Part shown: one piece after another, positions 21,390 through 31,282 of the stretch
Layout of the letters: the number at the start of each line of letters is the position of its first letter
How positions within the stretch are numbered: the stretch's first letter is position 1
Position numbers and translations under genes: made by a program
Notes under the pieces: generated by a model
The model's database searches: none
Told to the model about the DNA's origin: nothing
Seen by the model: only the letters and a program-made list of their open reading frames with translations
Assembly (NCBI RefSeq): GCF_040947875.1
Contig: NZ_JBFRXN010000001.1
Coordinates: 62,001 to 126,000, forward strand
Reading direction: 5' to 3'
From: Pseudomonas sp. MYb118
GTDB taxonomy: Bacteria > Pseudomonadota > Gammaproteobacteria > Pseudomonadales > Pseudomonadaceae
Length of the DNA stretch: 64,000 nt

Positions 21390-21866
21390 ATGGCGGAAAA
21401 CCCCGTTTTTGAGCGTGCGACGAGATTCTTGTCGGCCCTGCGACACTGTCAGGTCCTGGGGCTGCGCGTGCACAGTGCCAGCAGTGACGGACTGACGGTG
21501 ATCCTGCCGTACAGCCAGCAAATCGTCGGCAATCCGCAAACCGGAGTCATCCACGGCGGCGCACTGACTTCGTTGATGGACACCGCCTGTGGCATGTCCA
21601 CACTGTGCGTACTGCCCGAATTCGAAGTGTGTCCGACCCTGGACCTGCGTATCGACTACATGCACGCCGCCGAACCGCACAAGGATGTGTACGGCTTCGC
21701 CCACTGCTATCGGGTCACCACGGACGTGATCTTTGCCCGTGGGTTCGCCTACCAGGACGACCCTGAGCAACCTATCGCCCATGTCGTGGGCACGTTCATG
21801 CGCATGGGCAAGGGTGTCAAAGGTACCAAGGGTTTTGGCGGTGCCATCGCGGGAGCGACGCCATGA
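21390..21866 (+). CDS. PaaI-type hotdog thioesterase (first of pair)
   Basis: 158 residues with one hotdog domain. GVIHGGALTSLMDTACG is the PaaI/4HBT-like catalytic motif, with the acidic residue (Asp) in the long helix. It would hydrolyse an acyl-CoA; the substrate is unknown. The ATG at 21390 is chosen because upstream residues do not look like the family. It overlaps the next thioesterase by 4 bases (ATGA). Confidence 0.85.
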   Translation: MAENPVFERATRFLSALRHCQVLGLRVHSASSDGLTVILPYSQQIVGNPQTGVIHGGALTSLMDTACGMSTLCVLPEFEVCPTLDLRIDYMHAAEPHKDVYGFAHCYRVTTDVIFARGFAYQDDPEQPIAHVVGTFMRMGKGVKGTKGFGGAIAGATP

Positions 21867-22315
21867 TCGACAACCTAAACGAACAACTGCAGCGGGCCCA
21901 CGAGAAGGGTGACTACGCCGCGTTGCTGCAACTGATTCCCTACGCCCAACTGATCGGTGTCGAGTGCTCACGGGTTGGCGATGACCTGCTGTTCCGTCTG
22001 CCGGCGAACAAGGACAACATTGGTAACCCTTTACTGCCGGCGATTCATGGCGGGGTGATCGCCGGGTTCATGGAGCTGTCGGCGGCCCTGCATCTGTTGA
22101 TCTTCACCGGGTCCCCGGATGTGCCGAAAATCATCGACTTTTCGCTGGATTACCTGCGTGCCGGGCAGTTCCGCGATACCTGGGCGCGTTGCCAGGTTTG
22201 CCGCCAGGGCCGTCGGGTGGCAAACGTCGCCGTGACGGCCTGGCAAAGCACCGAGGCAGAGCCCATCGCCACGGCCCGCGCGCATTTCAAAGTCGATGAG
22301 CCCTTGAAATCCTGA
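21863..22315 (+). CDS. PaaI-type hotdog thioesterase (second of pair)
   Basis: 150 residues. [20 protein letters not shown] is the hotdog motif, here with Glu as the likely catalytic acid where the first copy has Asp. It shares fold and operon with the gene before it but has low sequence identity, so the pair may form a heteromer or have different substrates (inference). Confidence 0.84.
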   Translation: MIDNLNEQLQRAHEKGDYAALLQLIPYAQLIGVECSRVGDDLLFRLPANKDNIGNPLLPAIHGGVIAGFMELSAALHLLIFTGSPDVPKIIDFSLDYLRAGQFRDTWARCQVCRQGRRVANVAVTAWQSTEAEPIATARAHFKVDEPLKS

Positions 22316-22395
22316 GCACCGTCCCCAACTTTGATGACAACCCGCCGCCGACCTTGAGGTCGCGGCCACTGCCATCTGATTGGAGTTTGATGACC

Positions 22396-24300
22396 ATGAG
22401 TGTGGAAACTCAAAAGGAAACCCTGGGCTTCCAGACCGAGGTGAAGCAGCTGCTGCACCTCATGATCCATTCGCTGTATTCCAACAAGGAAATCTTCCTT
22501 CGCGAATTGATCTCGAACGCCTCTGACGCTGTCGACAAATTGCGCTTCGAAGCCCTGTCCAAGCCTGAGTTGCTGGAAGGTGGCGGCGAACTGAAAATCC
22601 GTGTGAGCTTCGACAAGGACGCCAAGACCGTCACCCTCGAAGACAACGGTATCGGCATGAGCCGTGAAGATGTAATCACCCACCTGGGGACCATCGCCAA
22701 GTCCGGCACTGCCGACTTCATGAAAAACCTGTCGGGCGACCAGAAGAAGGATTCGCACCTGATCGGTCAGTTCGGTGTCGGTTTCTACTCGGCGTTCATC
22801 GTCGCCGATAAAGTCGACGTGTTCAGCCGTCGTGCCGGCGCGGCCACCAGCGAAGGCGTGCACTGGTCGTCCAAGGGCGAGGGTGACTTCGAAGTGGCGA
22901 CCGTCGAGAAAGCCGAGCGTGGCACTCGCATCGTGTTGCACCTCAAGTCCGGTGAAGAAGAGTTCGCCGACGGCTGGCGCCTGCGCAACATCATCAAGAA
23001 GTACTCCGACCACATCGCCTTGCCGATCGAGCTGCCAAAAGAAGTGGCTGCCGCCGAAGGCGAAGAGCAACCGGCCGCCGAATGGGAAACCGTCAACCGT
23101 GCCAGCGCTCTGTGGACCCGTCCTCGCACCGAGATCAAGGACGAGGAATACCAGGAGTTCTACAAGCACATCGCTCACGATTTCGAGAACCCGCTGAGCT
23201 GGAGCCACAACAAGGTCGAAGGCAAGCTCGAGTACAGCTCGCTGCTTTACGTCCCGGCCCGTGCTCCGTTCGACCTGTACCAGCGTGAAGCGCCAAAAGG
23301 CCTGAAGCTGTACGTGCAGCGCGTGTTCGTCATGGATCAGGCCGAGTCGTTCCTGCCGCTGTACCTGCGCTTCATCAAGGGCGTGGTCGATTCCAACGAC
23401 CTGTCGCTGAACGTGTCGCGGGAAATCCTGCAGAAAGACCCGATCATCGACTCGATGAAGTCGGCGCTGACCAAGCGTGTGCTGGACATGCTGGAAAAAC
23501 TGGCGAAGAACGAGCCTGAGCAATACAAGGGCTTCTGGAAGAACTTTGGCCAGGTCATGAAGGAGGGCCCGGCAGAAGACTTCGCCAACAAGGAAAAAAT
23601 CGCCGGTCTGCTGCGATTCGCGTCGACCCAAGGCGCTGATGAAGAGCAGAGCGTTGGTCTGGCCGAGTACCTGGCGCGCGCCAAGGAAGGTCAGGACAAG
23701 ATCTACTTCCTCACCGGTGAGTCCTACGCGGCCGTCAAGAACAGCCCGCACCTGGAAGTCTTCCGCAAGAAAGGCATCGAAGTGCTGCTGCTGACCGACC
23801 GTATCGACGAGTGGCTGATGAGCTACCTCAGCGAATTCGACGGCAAGAGCTTTGTCGACGTGGCGCGTGGCGACCTGGACCTGGGCAACCTGGACTCCGA
23901 GGAAGACAAGAAGGCTGCGGAAGAAGTCGCCAAGTCCAAAGAGGGCCTGGTCGAGCGTCTGAAAACTGCCTTGGGTGACGCTGTTGCCGAAGTGCGGGTG
24001 TCCCATCGCCTGACCGACTCGCCGGCGATCCTGGCCATCGGCGAACAGGACCTGGGCCTGCAAATGCGCCAGATCCTCGAAGCCAGCGGGCAGAAGGTGC
24101 CGGACTCGAAGCCGATCTTCGAATTCAACCCGGCTCACCCGCTGATCGAAAAGCTCGACAACGAGCAGAGCGACGAACGTTTTGGCGACCTGTCGCACAT
24201 CCTCTTCGACCAAGCCGCCCTGGCGGCAGGCGACAGCCTGAAAGACCCGGCCGCGTACGTGCGCCGTCTCAACAAGCTGCTGGTTGAACTGTCGGCTTAA
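22396..24300 (+). CDS. htpG: molecular chaperone HtpG (Hsp90)
   Basis: 634 residues. The N-terminal GHKL ATPase carries [29 protein letters not shown] and [11 protein letters not shown]. The middle and C-terminal dimerisation domains are complete. [12 protein letters not shown] is the usual Pseudomonas start; an in-frame ATG two codons earlier (22390) lies 4 bases from GGAG and is also possible. A terminator follows directly. Confidence 0.97.
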   Translation: MSVETQKETLGFQTEVKQLLHLMIHSLYSNKEIFLRELISNASDAVDKLRFEALSKPELLEGGGELKIRVSFDKDAKTVTLEDNGIGMSREDVITHLGTIAKSGTADFMKNLSGDQKKDSHLIGQFGVGFYSAFIVADKVDVFSRRAGAATSEGVHWSSKGEGDFEVATVEKAERGTRIVLHLKSGEEEFADGWRLRNIIKKYSDHIALPIELPKEVAAAEGEEQPAAEWETVNRASALWTRPRTEIKDEEYQEFYKHIAHDFENPLSWSHNKVEGKLEYSSLLYVPARAPFDLYQREAPKGLKLYVQRVFVMDQAESFLPLYLRFIKGVVDSNDLSLNVSREILQKDPIIDSMKSALTKRVLDMLEKLAKNEPEQYKGFWKNFGQVMKEGPAEDFANKEKIAGLLRFASTQGADEEQSVGLAEYLARAKEGQDKIYFLTGESYAAVKNSPHLEVFRKKGIEVLLLTDRIDEWLMSYLSEFDGKSFVDVARGDLDLGNLDSEEDKKAAEEVAKSKEGLVERLKTALGDAVAEVRVSHRLTDSPAILAIGEQDLGLQMRQILEASGQKVPDSKPIFEFNPAHPLIEKLDNEQSDERFGDLSHILFDQAALAAGDSLKDPAAYVRRLNKLLVELSA

Positions 24301-24311
24301 CCGAGCTGCAA

Positions 24312-24339
24312 GAAAAAACCCGCTTCGGCGGGTTTTTTT
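24312..24339 (+). terminator. intrinsic terminator after htpG
   Basis: AAAAAACCCGC-TTCG-GCGGGTTTTTT stem-loop with T run. Confidence 0.93.
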
Positions 24340-24353
24340 ATGCCTGTGTTTCT

Positions 24354-24448
24354 CCTGTGGGAGCGAGCCTGCTCGCGATGAGGTCGGCACATCCAGCATC
24401 TTCGCAGGCTGACACATCGTCATCGCGAGCAGGCTCGCTCCCACAAGG
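24354..24448. repeat. REP doublet
   Basis: GTGGGAGCGAGCCTGCTCGCGAT and its inverted partner, about 45 bases apart; first unit of the post-htpG cluster. Confidence 0.9.
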
Positions 24449-24473
24449 GCTCATCGGTGACATCGAGATTCCC

Positions 24474-24834
24474 CTGTAGGAGCGAGCCTTGCTCGCGATG
24501 AGGCCGGCACATCCAACGTCATTGGCGCCTGACACACCGCTATCGCGAGCAAGCTCGCTCCTACAGGGGATCAGTGTCGGGCACACATTGCGAGGCTGCT
24601 GAGATTCACTGTAGGAGCGAGCCTTGCTCGCGATGAGGCCGGCACATCCAACGTCATTGGCGCCTGACACACCGCTATCGCGAGCAAGCTCGCTCCTACA
24701 GGGGATCAGTGTCGGGCACACATTGCGAGGCTGCTGAGATTCACTGTAGGAGCGAGCCTTGCTCGCGATGAGGCCGGCACATCCAGCATCATCGGCACCT
24801 GATACACCGCCATCGCGAGCAAGCTCGCTCCTAC
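24474..24834. repeat. tandem REP-doublet array, 135-bp period, 2.7 copies
   Basis: Units start at 24474, 24609 and 24744. The first two (135 bases each) are identical base for base; the third is about 90 bases long with a few substitutions. Every unit carries a variant left palindrome with an extra base (GCGAGCCTTGCTCGCG) and a normal right palindrome. The array ends 7 bases before the stop codon of the pirin gene. Confidence 0.93.
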
Positions 24835-24840
24835 AGGGGC

Positions 24841-25701
24841 TCAGGGCAATTCGATGCGCTCGGCTTCTCCGGGTACGGTCGGCCAGTCTCCGGCTGCCCA
24901 TCGACGGCGTGCCTCATCGATGGCCGCCGGATCACTCGCGACGAAGTTCCAGTTGATGCGTCGCGGTCCGTCCAGTGGGGCGCCACCGAATACTACGGCG
25001 TGTGCGTCGCTCTCGGCGAACAGGGTCATTTCCTGCCCTGGGGGCAACACCACCAGGGCATGGGGTTCGATCAGTTCGCCATCGAGCTGTACGGCGCCAT
25101 CGAGCACATACAGCGCGCGCTCTTCGTGTTCGGTAGGGATCAGCAGCGTCGTCGCGGTTTGCAGGTGCAATTCGGCATACAACGTAGGAGAAAGCACCGG
25201 CACCGGGGATTCCAGGCAAAAGCCCGACCCGGCAATCATGCGGATCTTCACTCCGAGGTTATCGCTGACCGGCAAGGTCGCCGCCGGGTGATGGCTGTAG
25301 TGCCCCGGCCCCTGCTCATGGTCCTTGGGCGAAGCCAGCCAGATCTGCAGGCCATGCAGGGTGAACCCGCTGGCTTTCAACGCCTCGGGCGTGCGCTCGA
25401 CGTGGGCAATGGCGCTGCCCGCCGTCATCCAGCTGACGTCACCGGCGTTCACCACCTGGTCGGAGCCAAGGCTGTCCTTGTGCTGCACCGCACCCTCGAA
25501 CAGGTAGGTCAGGGTCGACAGACCAATGTGCGGATGCTGACGGATATTCATGCCTTTACCTGCCGGATAGCGGGTTTCGAGCATGTGGTCGAAAAACACG
25601 AAAGGCCCGACGCTGCGGCATTTGGCTGACGGCAACGGGCGAAGAATCGGCTGACCTTCGACATCTTCGGCGCGGGGGCGGATCACAAGCGGAGTGTTCA
25701 T
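24841..25701 (-). CDS. pirin family protein
   Basis: 286-residue bicupin. The N-terminal cupin shows the metal-binding set HPHIGLSTLTYLFEG...H. The RPLPSAKCRSVGPFVFFDHM segment is typical of pirins. Bacterial pirins are reported as quercetin dioxygenases or enzyme regulators; the role here is unknown. The stop codon abuts the REP array. It heads toward the array from an ATG at 25701. Confidence 0.9.
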   Translation of the reverse strand: MNTPLVIRPRAEDVEGQPILRPLPSAKCRSVGPFVFFDHMLETRYPAGKGMNIRQHPHIGLSTLTYLFEGAVQHKDSLGSDQVVNAGDVSWMTAGSAIAHVERTPEALKASGFTLHGLQIWLASPKDHEQGPGHYSHHPAATLPVSDNLGVKIRMIAGSGFCLESPVPVLSPTLYAELHLQTATTLLIPTEHEERALYVLDGAVQLDGELIEPHALVVLPPGQEMTLFAESDAHAVVFGGAPLDGPRRINWNFVASDPAAIDEARRRWAAGDWPTVPGEAERIELP

Positions 25702-25762
25702 GGTGCATTCCAGGCTGAGCGGGTGACGCGTGGAGCATAACCCGCTTGCCCGGCCATTGCCG

Positions 25763-26179
25763 CTATTGGCTGAAGGCTCCTTCGGACAGATGGGTTTCGA
25801 TGCTGACGTCGGTGGTGGTCATCAGCTTGTGGATCGGGCAGCGGTCGGCCACGCGGTGCAGTTCATCGCGCTGGGCGTCGGTGAGCACACCCTTGAGGGT
25901 CAGTTTGACGTGCAGGGCGTATTTGCCTTTGAGTTCTTCGCTGTTGTCGCGTTTGACCTCGACCGTGACGCCGGTGAGCGGGATGTTTTTCTTCTTTGCA
26001 TACAGCTTGAGCGTCAGTGCCTTGCACGCACCGAGGGCGGCGTCGAAGTAGTCGTGCGGCTCGGGTGCAGAACCTTCGCCGCCAGCGGAAGGCGGCACAT
26101 CGGCAAACAGTTCGTGCTCATCGATTTCGATGGCGTGGCGAAAACCTTCAGCGGAAACGGTATTGACGGTAACGGTCAT
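25763..26179 (-). CDS. OsmC family protein
   Basis: 138 residues. The OsmC/Ohr fold is indicated by GGEGSAPEPHDYFDAALGACKALTL, which holds the first conserved Cys. The second Cys is in the RVADRCPIHKLM motif. These two form the peroxidatic pair in OsmC-type thiol peroxidases; the relatives closest to YhfA are less well characterised. Good start with AGG upstream. Single gene, codirectional with pirin. Confidence 0.88.
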   Translation of the reverse strand: MTVTVNTVSAEGFRHAIEIDEHELFADVPPSAGGEGSAPEPHDYFDAALGACKALTLKLYAKKKNIPLTGVTVEVKRDNSEELKGKYALHVKLTLKGVLTDAQRDELHRVADRCPIHKLMTTTDVSIETHLSEGAFSQ

Positions 26180-26327
26180 GGGATACCTCGCAAGTCGGAA
26201 AAGTCGTACGTTGAAAAATGACCCTGCTGTTATAGAGCATTCCGGTGGATACGCGTTCCACTTTCTTGCCGCTGAACCCTGTCTCGCATGCTGCGGTCTA
26301 CGCTGTTTGACACCCTGGAGATCACCT

Positions 26328-27338
26328 GTGCCCCTGAACCGCTTGAGCCTCGCCTGGTTGTCGGTACTTTGCAGCGCGTGCGCCGAAGCTCGCGAATATG
26401 CCTACAGCGACGCGCACCTGCATTACGTGGATTTTTTCCAGGAAAGCGCAGGCATGCCGAAATTGCTCAAGGCCATGGCGGACAATCGCATCGAACACGT
26501 GATGATTTCCGGCATCCCGGTGGCCAAGAAGTGGCATGAAGACGAGCCGAAGCGTCCGCGCTATTACGCCGGCGATGACGCCGACGCCTATTGGTACAGT
26601 GCCACCGACACCCTCGTCGCGGCGGCGGTGAACGGGCTGACCGCCGAGCAGCGTAGGCATTTCCATCCGTTTCTGTCGGGCTTCAACCCCAACGACAAGA
26701 ACTCCGCGGCGCATATCCAGCGCATGCTCGATCTCAATCCCGGCCTGTGGCAGGGCATTGGCGAAGTCTTCACCCGGCATGACGACCTGACGGCGCTGAC
26801 CTCCGGCGATACGCCTCGGGCGAACAACGAAGCGATGACGCGCATTTATCACCTCGCCGCCGAGAACGACCTGCCGGTGATGCTGCATTCGAACATCACC
26901 TCCAAGCGCGAGAAGAATCCGCTGTACCTGGCGGAAGTCGAGGAGCCGCTGCGCAACCATCCGCACACCCGCTTCATCTGGGCGCACGCCGGTACCAGCG
27001 CGGAGATTCATCGGCATCAGACCCGGCTGGATTTCCTGCTACCCACCCTGACGCGGATGCTGGAAGCCTACCCCAATCTGTTCGTCGATCTGTCCTGGAG
27101 CGTGCTGACCCCCTATCTGCTGGATGAGCAGGGCAGGCCGCGTGAGGAATGGTTGCGGCTGGTGGAGCGTTTTCCCGAGCGCTTCATGATCGGCTCGGAC
27201 GTGGTAGGACGTTTCAACAAGCTTGGAAAGGAGCTGCGCAGCTTCGATCCATTTCTGGATGCGTTGCCGGAGGAGGTGGCGAGAAAAGTCGCTCGGGATA
27301 ACTTCCTGGCGATCCTGCCGCGGACGGTTCAGCGATAA
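26328..27338 (+). CDS. exported amidohydrolase-family protein
   Basis: 336 residues from a GTG at 26328 with GGAG 7 bases before it; the open frame extends upstream but without a ribosome site and through the OsmC promoter. The N-terminus is a signal peptide ending near SACAEA, possibly lipid-anchored. SDAHLHYVDFF is the first metal motif of the amidohydrolase (TIM-barrel) family. LPVMLHSN, FIWAHAGTS and MIGSDVVGR supply later metal/active-site positions. Substrate not predictable. Confidence 0.85.
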   Translation: MPLNRLSLAWLSVLCSACAEAREYAYSDAHLHYVDFFQESAGMPKLLKAMADNRIEHVMISGIPVAKKWHEDEPKRPRYYAGDDADAYWYSATDTLVAAAVNGLTAEQRRHFHPFLSGFNPNDKNSAAHIQRMLDLNPGLWQGIGEVFTRHDDLTALTSGDTPRANNEAMTRIYHLAAENDLPVMLHSNITSKREKNPLYLAEVEEPLRNHPHTRFIWAHAGTSAEIHRHQTRLDFLLPTLTRMLEAYPNLFVDLSWSVLTPYLLDEQGRPREEWLRLVERFPERFMIGSDVVGRFNKLGKELRSFDPFLDALPEEVARKVARDNFLAILPRTVQR

Positions 27339-27350
27339 AACCCGGACAAA

Positions 27351-27378
27351 AAAATGCCCCGCATTGGCGGGGCATTTT
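27351..27378. terminator. bidirectional intrinsic terminator
   Basis: AAAATGCCCCGC-ATTG-GCGGGGCATTTT between convergent amidohydrolase and DUF3108 genes. Confidence 0.93.
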
Positions 27379-27383
27379 CGTGA

Positions 27384-28097
27384 TCAGTTGCCTTTGACGG
27401 TCTTGCCGTTGACCTTGCCGTCCAGGAGCATGATGTTGTACTCCTTGCCGTCGGTCTCGACCTGTTGCAGGCGAACCAGCAGGTAATCCCAGTCCTTGGC
27501 GAACCACAGCACGGTGGTGCGCTTGCTTTGTGTCGGGTCGCGCACGCGCTCGACCTTGACTGCGTCGATCTGGCCGGCCTTGGTGTCGACCTTTTCCGAG
27601 CCCAGTACGCGGAAGTCATAGGTATCGACTTCGCCATCGTCCACGACCTGGTAGCTCATGCTCTTCTTGCCGGCGGCCACGTCATGTTGCAGGGCCAGCT
27701 GGTAAGTGGATTTGTCGACCATGCCACGGTTGAGCGGGATGTTGACGGCATCGCCACGGTCGGTACCGGTGACTTTCTTGGCGGTCCAGTCGAAATCCAG
27801 GTCAGCCTTCTTGGCTTTGCCCAGGCCACCACGTTCAAAGTGGTAGGACTGAGGCAGCAGGGTGTCCTTGTCCAGGGTCAGGGTGCTTTCCTCGGACAGG
27901 CTGGCGATCATCATCGACGCCTTGAAGCTGAGTTTCCAGACGCCGTTGGCTTCCTTGGTCAGGCTGCGCTCGGCGGTGCCGCTCATGGGCAGTTGCTTCC
28001 AGTCGGCGGTGTAGCTGGCGGAGAAAGGTTGAAGGTCTGCCGCCTGCGCAAAGGGCAGGGTCAGCAGAGCGCAGGCGAGGAGCAGGGCGCGACGCAT
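27384..28097 (-). CDS. DUF3108 periplasmic protein
   Basis: 237 residues with signal peptide (cleavage after AQA, about residue 19) and a beta-rich mature part matching DUF3108. The family is commonly encoded just downstream of purM-purN in gammaproteobacteria, as here (8-base gap to purN). Function unknown. Confidence 0.88.
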   Translation of the reverse strand: MRRALLLACALLTLPFAQAADLQPFSASYTADWKQLPMSGTAERSLTKEANGVWKLSFKASMMIASLSEESTLTLDKDTLLPQSYHFERGGLGKAKKADLDFDWTAKKVTGTDRGDAVNIPLNRGMVDKSTYQLALQHDVAAGKKSMSYQVVDDGEVDTYDFRVLGSEKVDTKAGQIDAVKVERVRDPTQSKRTTVLWFAKDWDYLLVRLQQVETDGKEYNIMLLDGKVNGKTVKGN

Positions 28098-28105
28098 AAA
28101 ATCTC

Positions 28106-28756
28106 CTAGGTTCGAATCAAGTGGCCAGTGGCCGCGAGTAACTTGCCATCCAGTAAAGCACCCTGGTCACCCAGCGCTAGACGCCCTTCGGCGAACCAGA
28201 GTACGGCCATCGGGTAGATCAGGTGTTCCTGGGTGTGGACTCGTTGGGCCAGACTCTGCGGTGAGTCGTGCAACTCTACCGGTAATACTGCCTGTACGAC
28301 CAGTGGTCCGCCATCGAGTTCCTCGGTGACGAAGTGCACGGAACAGCCATGCTCCGTGTCGCCGGCCTCCAGCGCGCGCTGATGAGTGTGTAACCCTTTG
28401 TATTTGGGTAGCAGCGAGGGATGGATGTTGAGCAGGCGGCCCGCATAGTGGCGCACGAAGTCAGCACTGAGGATACGCATGAAACCGGCCAGGACGACCA
28501 GTTTGGGCTTGAAAGTGTCGATCAGTTCGATCAGGGCGGCGTCGAAGGCCTCGCGGCCTTCGTAGCCCTTGTGATCCAGGGAGCGGGTGGCAATACCCGC
28601 GTCCCTGGCGCGTTGCAGGCCGTAGGCGTCGGCGCGGTTGGAAATCACCGCAGCGATGCGGACCGGGCTGTCGCCGGTCCGCGTGCTGTCGATCAGGGCC
28701 TGCAAGTTACTGCCGGTGCCGGACAGCAGCACCACGACATCACAGGTGGCAGGCAT
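28106..28756 (-). CDS. purN: phosphoribosylglycinamide formyltransferase
   Basis: 216 residues. SGTGSNLQALID binds the GAR phosphate. NIHPSLLPKYKGLHTHQRAL carries the catalytic Asn-His pair, with the conserved Asp in the later G.SVHFVTEELDGG segment. It uses 10-formyl-THF for step 3 of purine synthesis. The start overlaps the purM stop (ATGA). Confidence 0.97.
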   Translation of the reverse strand: MPATCDVVVLLSGTGSNLQALIDSTRTGDSPVRIAAVISNRADAYGLQRARDAGIATRSLDHKGYEGREAFDAALIELIDTFKPKLVVLAGFMRILSADFVRHYAGRLLNIHPSLLPKYKGLHTHQRALEAGDTEHGCSVHFVTEELDGGPLVVQAVLPVELHDSPQSLAQRVHTQEHLIYPMAVLWFAEGRLALGDQGALLDGKLLAATGHLIRT

Positions 28757-29814
28757 CAGTGCGCCTTGAGGTTCTTCAGTTCAACCTGGGCCGCGCCTTC
28801 GGCAGCGGTGGCGATCTGACCGATGACCCATGGCTGCTCGCCGGCTTCACGCAGGACGTTCAGCGCGGCTTCGACGTGCTCCTGGGCCACGCAGATCACC
28901 ATGCCAACGCCGCAGTTGAGGACGCGGTGCATTTCGTGCTCGTCGACGTTGCCTTTCTCTTGCAGCCAGTCGAACACGGCAGGGCGGGTCCAGCTCGCGA
29001 CATCGACCACCGCTTGTGCGCCTTTTGGCAGCACGCGCGGGATGTTGTCCAGCAGGCCGCCACCGGTGATGTGGGCCATGGCCTTGACCGCGCCGGTTTC
29101 CTTGATCAGCTTGAGCAACTGCTTCACATAGATGCGGGTCGGGGCCATCAGCAGGTCGGTCAGCGGCTTGCCGTCGAGCTGGGTGTTTTCGATGTCGGCA
29201 CCGGACACTTCGATGATCTTGCGGATCAGCGAGTAGCCGTTGGAGTGCGGGCCGGACGATGGCAGGGCGAGCAGGGCATCGCCAGCGGCGACTTTCGAGC
29301 CGTCGATGATTTCGGCTTTTTCCACGACGCCAACGCAGAAGCCGGCCAGGTCGTAGTCTTCGCCTTCGTACATGCCTGGCATTTCAGCGGTTTCACCGCC
29401 GACCAGGGAGCAGCCGGACAGTTCGCAGCCAGCGCCGATGCCGGTCACGACCTGGGCGGCGGTGTCGACGTTCAGTTTGCCGGTGGCGTAGTAGTCGAGG
29501 AAGAACAGCGGCTCGGCACCGCAGACCACCAGGTCATTGACGCACATGGCAACCAGGTCGATGCCGATGCTGTCGTGTTTGTTCAGGTTCAGTGCCAGGC
29601 GCAGCTTGGTGCCCACACCGTCGGTGCCGGAAACCAGCACAGGCTGTTTGTAGCCGGCCGGGATTTCGCAGAGGGCGCCAAAACCGCCCAGGCCGCCCAT
29701 GACTTCCGGGCGCGCAGTGCGCTTGGCGACGCTCTTGATGCGTTCGACCAATGCTTCACCGGCGTCGATGTCTACACCGGCGTCCTTGTAGCTCAGGGAG
29801 GGTTGCTTGCTCAT
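28756..29814 (-). CDS. purM: phosphoribosylformylglycinamidine cyclo-ligase
   Basis: 352 residues. [20 protein letters not shown] at the N-terminus and [13 protein letters not shown] form the ATP/substrate site of AIR synthetase, step 5 of purine synthesis. The ATG at 29814 yields the standard length; the longer in-frame extension lies in promoter DNA. Operon purM-purN-DUF3108. Confidence 0.97.
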   Translation of the reverse strand: MSKQPSLSYKDAGVDIDAGEALVERIKSVAKRTARPEVMGGLGGFGALCEIPAGYKQPVLVSGTDGVGTKLRLALNLNKHDSIGIDLVAMCVNDLVVCGAEPLFFLDYYATGKLNVDTAAQVVTGIGAGCELSGCSLVGGETAEMPGMYEGEDYDLAGFCVGVVEKAEIIDGSKVAAGDALLALPSSGPHSNGYSLIRKIIEVSGADIENTQLDGKPLTDLLMAPTRIYVKQLLKLIKETGAVKAMAHITGGGLLDNIPRVLPKGAQAVVDVASWTRPAVFDWLQEKGNVDEHEMHRVLNCGVGMVICVAQEHVEAALNVLREAGEQPWVIGQIATAAEGAAQVELKNLKAH

Positions 29815-30185
29815 GATCCAGGCCTTTAGGGGGAATTTCTGGGGTAACGACCGAGTCCAGTGGGACCGCCGAAAAACGAAGGGCAAATGCCATGCGCACA
29901 TTTCAGGGGGCCCGGCTGTTGCCGGTCTGCGAAGGCGCGCGATTTTATCAGGCTTGAGCAGCAGCGGCCATCCTCAGGCCGACCGCAGGGGCATATCCAG
30001 AGAAAAAAACCACTATTGCCGGCGTGCCTGGCTCTATAAGGTAGGGCGATTAACCGTCTATCGTTAAGGCAGTGCGAAAAACATAACCGGGACGGGTGAA
30101 TGTTTTGCGTCGGGCGATGGTCACAGCCTTGCTCGGTTGTCTTCATGCGGTCAGTTCCAGCCGCGCTTGTCGTCAGGAATCTTCC
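29815..30185. other. divergent intergenic region purM / DUF2066
   Basis: 371 bases without a credible gene. It should hold both promoters. A few short inverted repeats are present but no REP pair and no clear terminator. Confidence 0.5.
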
Positions 30186-31244
30186 ATGCGTTTTATCAGA
30201 TCGTTGTTCTTGGGTTGTTTGTCCCTTGTCAGCCTGGCGAGCCATGCCGAAACCGTCAAAAGCCTGTATCAGGTGCGTGAACCCGTAACCAGCCAGGCGC
30301 CCGAGGAGCGGGACCAGGCCACCCAGCGTGCGCTCGATACCCTGGTGATGCGTCTGACCGGCGATCCCAAGGCCGCGCAAAATCCGGGGCTGGCAGATAT
30401 TCGCAAGGACCCGCAACAGATCATCAGCCAGTACGGTTTTGAGGCGGGCCCGCCGGAAGTCTTGAAGGTCGATTTCGATCCGGCCAGCACCGGGCAGGCG
30501 TTGCGCCGCGCCGGGCTGTCGCTGTGGGGGGCCAATCGTCCCTCGATCCTGGCCTGGTGGCTGAACGATTCCACCGAAGGTTCGAGCCTGGTCGGTGATG
30601 GCCAGGCCAGCGCCGAGCCGCTGCGCCGTGCCGCGCAGCACCGTGGGTTGCCCCTGCGCCTGCCGCTGGCAGACCTGAGCGAGCAACTGGTTGCCACCGC
30701 GCCGACCCTCGAAGGGACGGATCCTGCCCCCTTGCACGATGCCTCGGAGCGTTACAACGCCGATGCCTTGCTGGCCGTGCATGCCCGCGAGGAAGGTGGG
30801 CAATGGCAGGCCAAATGGCACCTGTGGCTGGGCGATCAGAAGGAAGCGGGCAGCGTCCAGGGCGCGGATCAGGCCGCTGTCGCCGACGCGGTGATGCTGG
30901 CGGTCAACCAGCGGCTGGCACCGCGCTTTGTGGTCAAGCCGGGCGCGTCGGGTGAGCAATTGCTGGAAGTGCAGGGCATGAACCTGGAGCGCTACGCGAC
31001 GCTGGGGCGTTTGCTGGAACCGTTCAATGCGCGGCCGGTGAGTGTCGATGCCGACCGCATTCTTTACCGGGTCAATGGCAGCGCCGAGCAGTTGCGCTCG
31101 CAGTTGTCGCTGGCGAAATTGCAGGAAGTCCCGGCTGGCGAAGCGCCGGCCCCTGCGGCACCGGTGCAGCCCGTGGTCGCCGGTGCGGCACCGGCCGCGG
31201 CGCCCACGCCAGCCCCTGCGCCGCAATTGCGTTTCCGTTGGTAA
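30186..31244 (+). CDS. DUF2066 domain-containing exported protein
   Basis: 352 residues with signal peptide (cleavage after SHA, about residue 20), a DUF2066 domain, and an Ala/Pro-rich tail (about 320-345). The ATG at 30186 has AGGAA 5 bases upstream; the longer frame is not supported. Encoded divergently from purM and just before a PerM-type permease and hda, a conserved Pseudomonas order. Function unknown. Confidence 0.85.
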   Translation: MRFIRSLFLGCLSLVSLASHAETVKSLYQVREPVTSQAPEERDQATQRALDTLVMRLTGDPKAAQNPGLADIRKDPQQIISQYGFEAGPPEVLKVDFDPASTGQALRRAGLSLWGANRPSILAWWLNDSTEGSSLVGDGQASAEPLRRAAQHRGLPLRLPLADLSEQLVATAPTLEGTDPAPLHDASERYNADALLAVHAREEGGQWQAKWHLWLGDQKEAGSVQGADQAAVADAVMLAVNQRLAPRFVVKPGASGEQLLEVQGMNLERYATLGRLLEPFNARPVSVDADRILYRVNGSAEQLRSQLSLAKLQEVPAGEAPAPAAPVQPVVAGAAPAAAPTPAPAPQLRFRW

Positions 31245-31282
31245 GGTTTTCTTTCTTTATATAGATGCGAATGGAGTGGTAC

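Noticed and set aside
24338..24901. 187-codon minus-strand frame with internal peptide repeats
   Set aside because: It follows the 135-bp tandem REP array and overlaps the pirin gene end; a repeat artefact.
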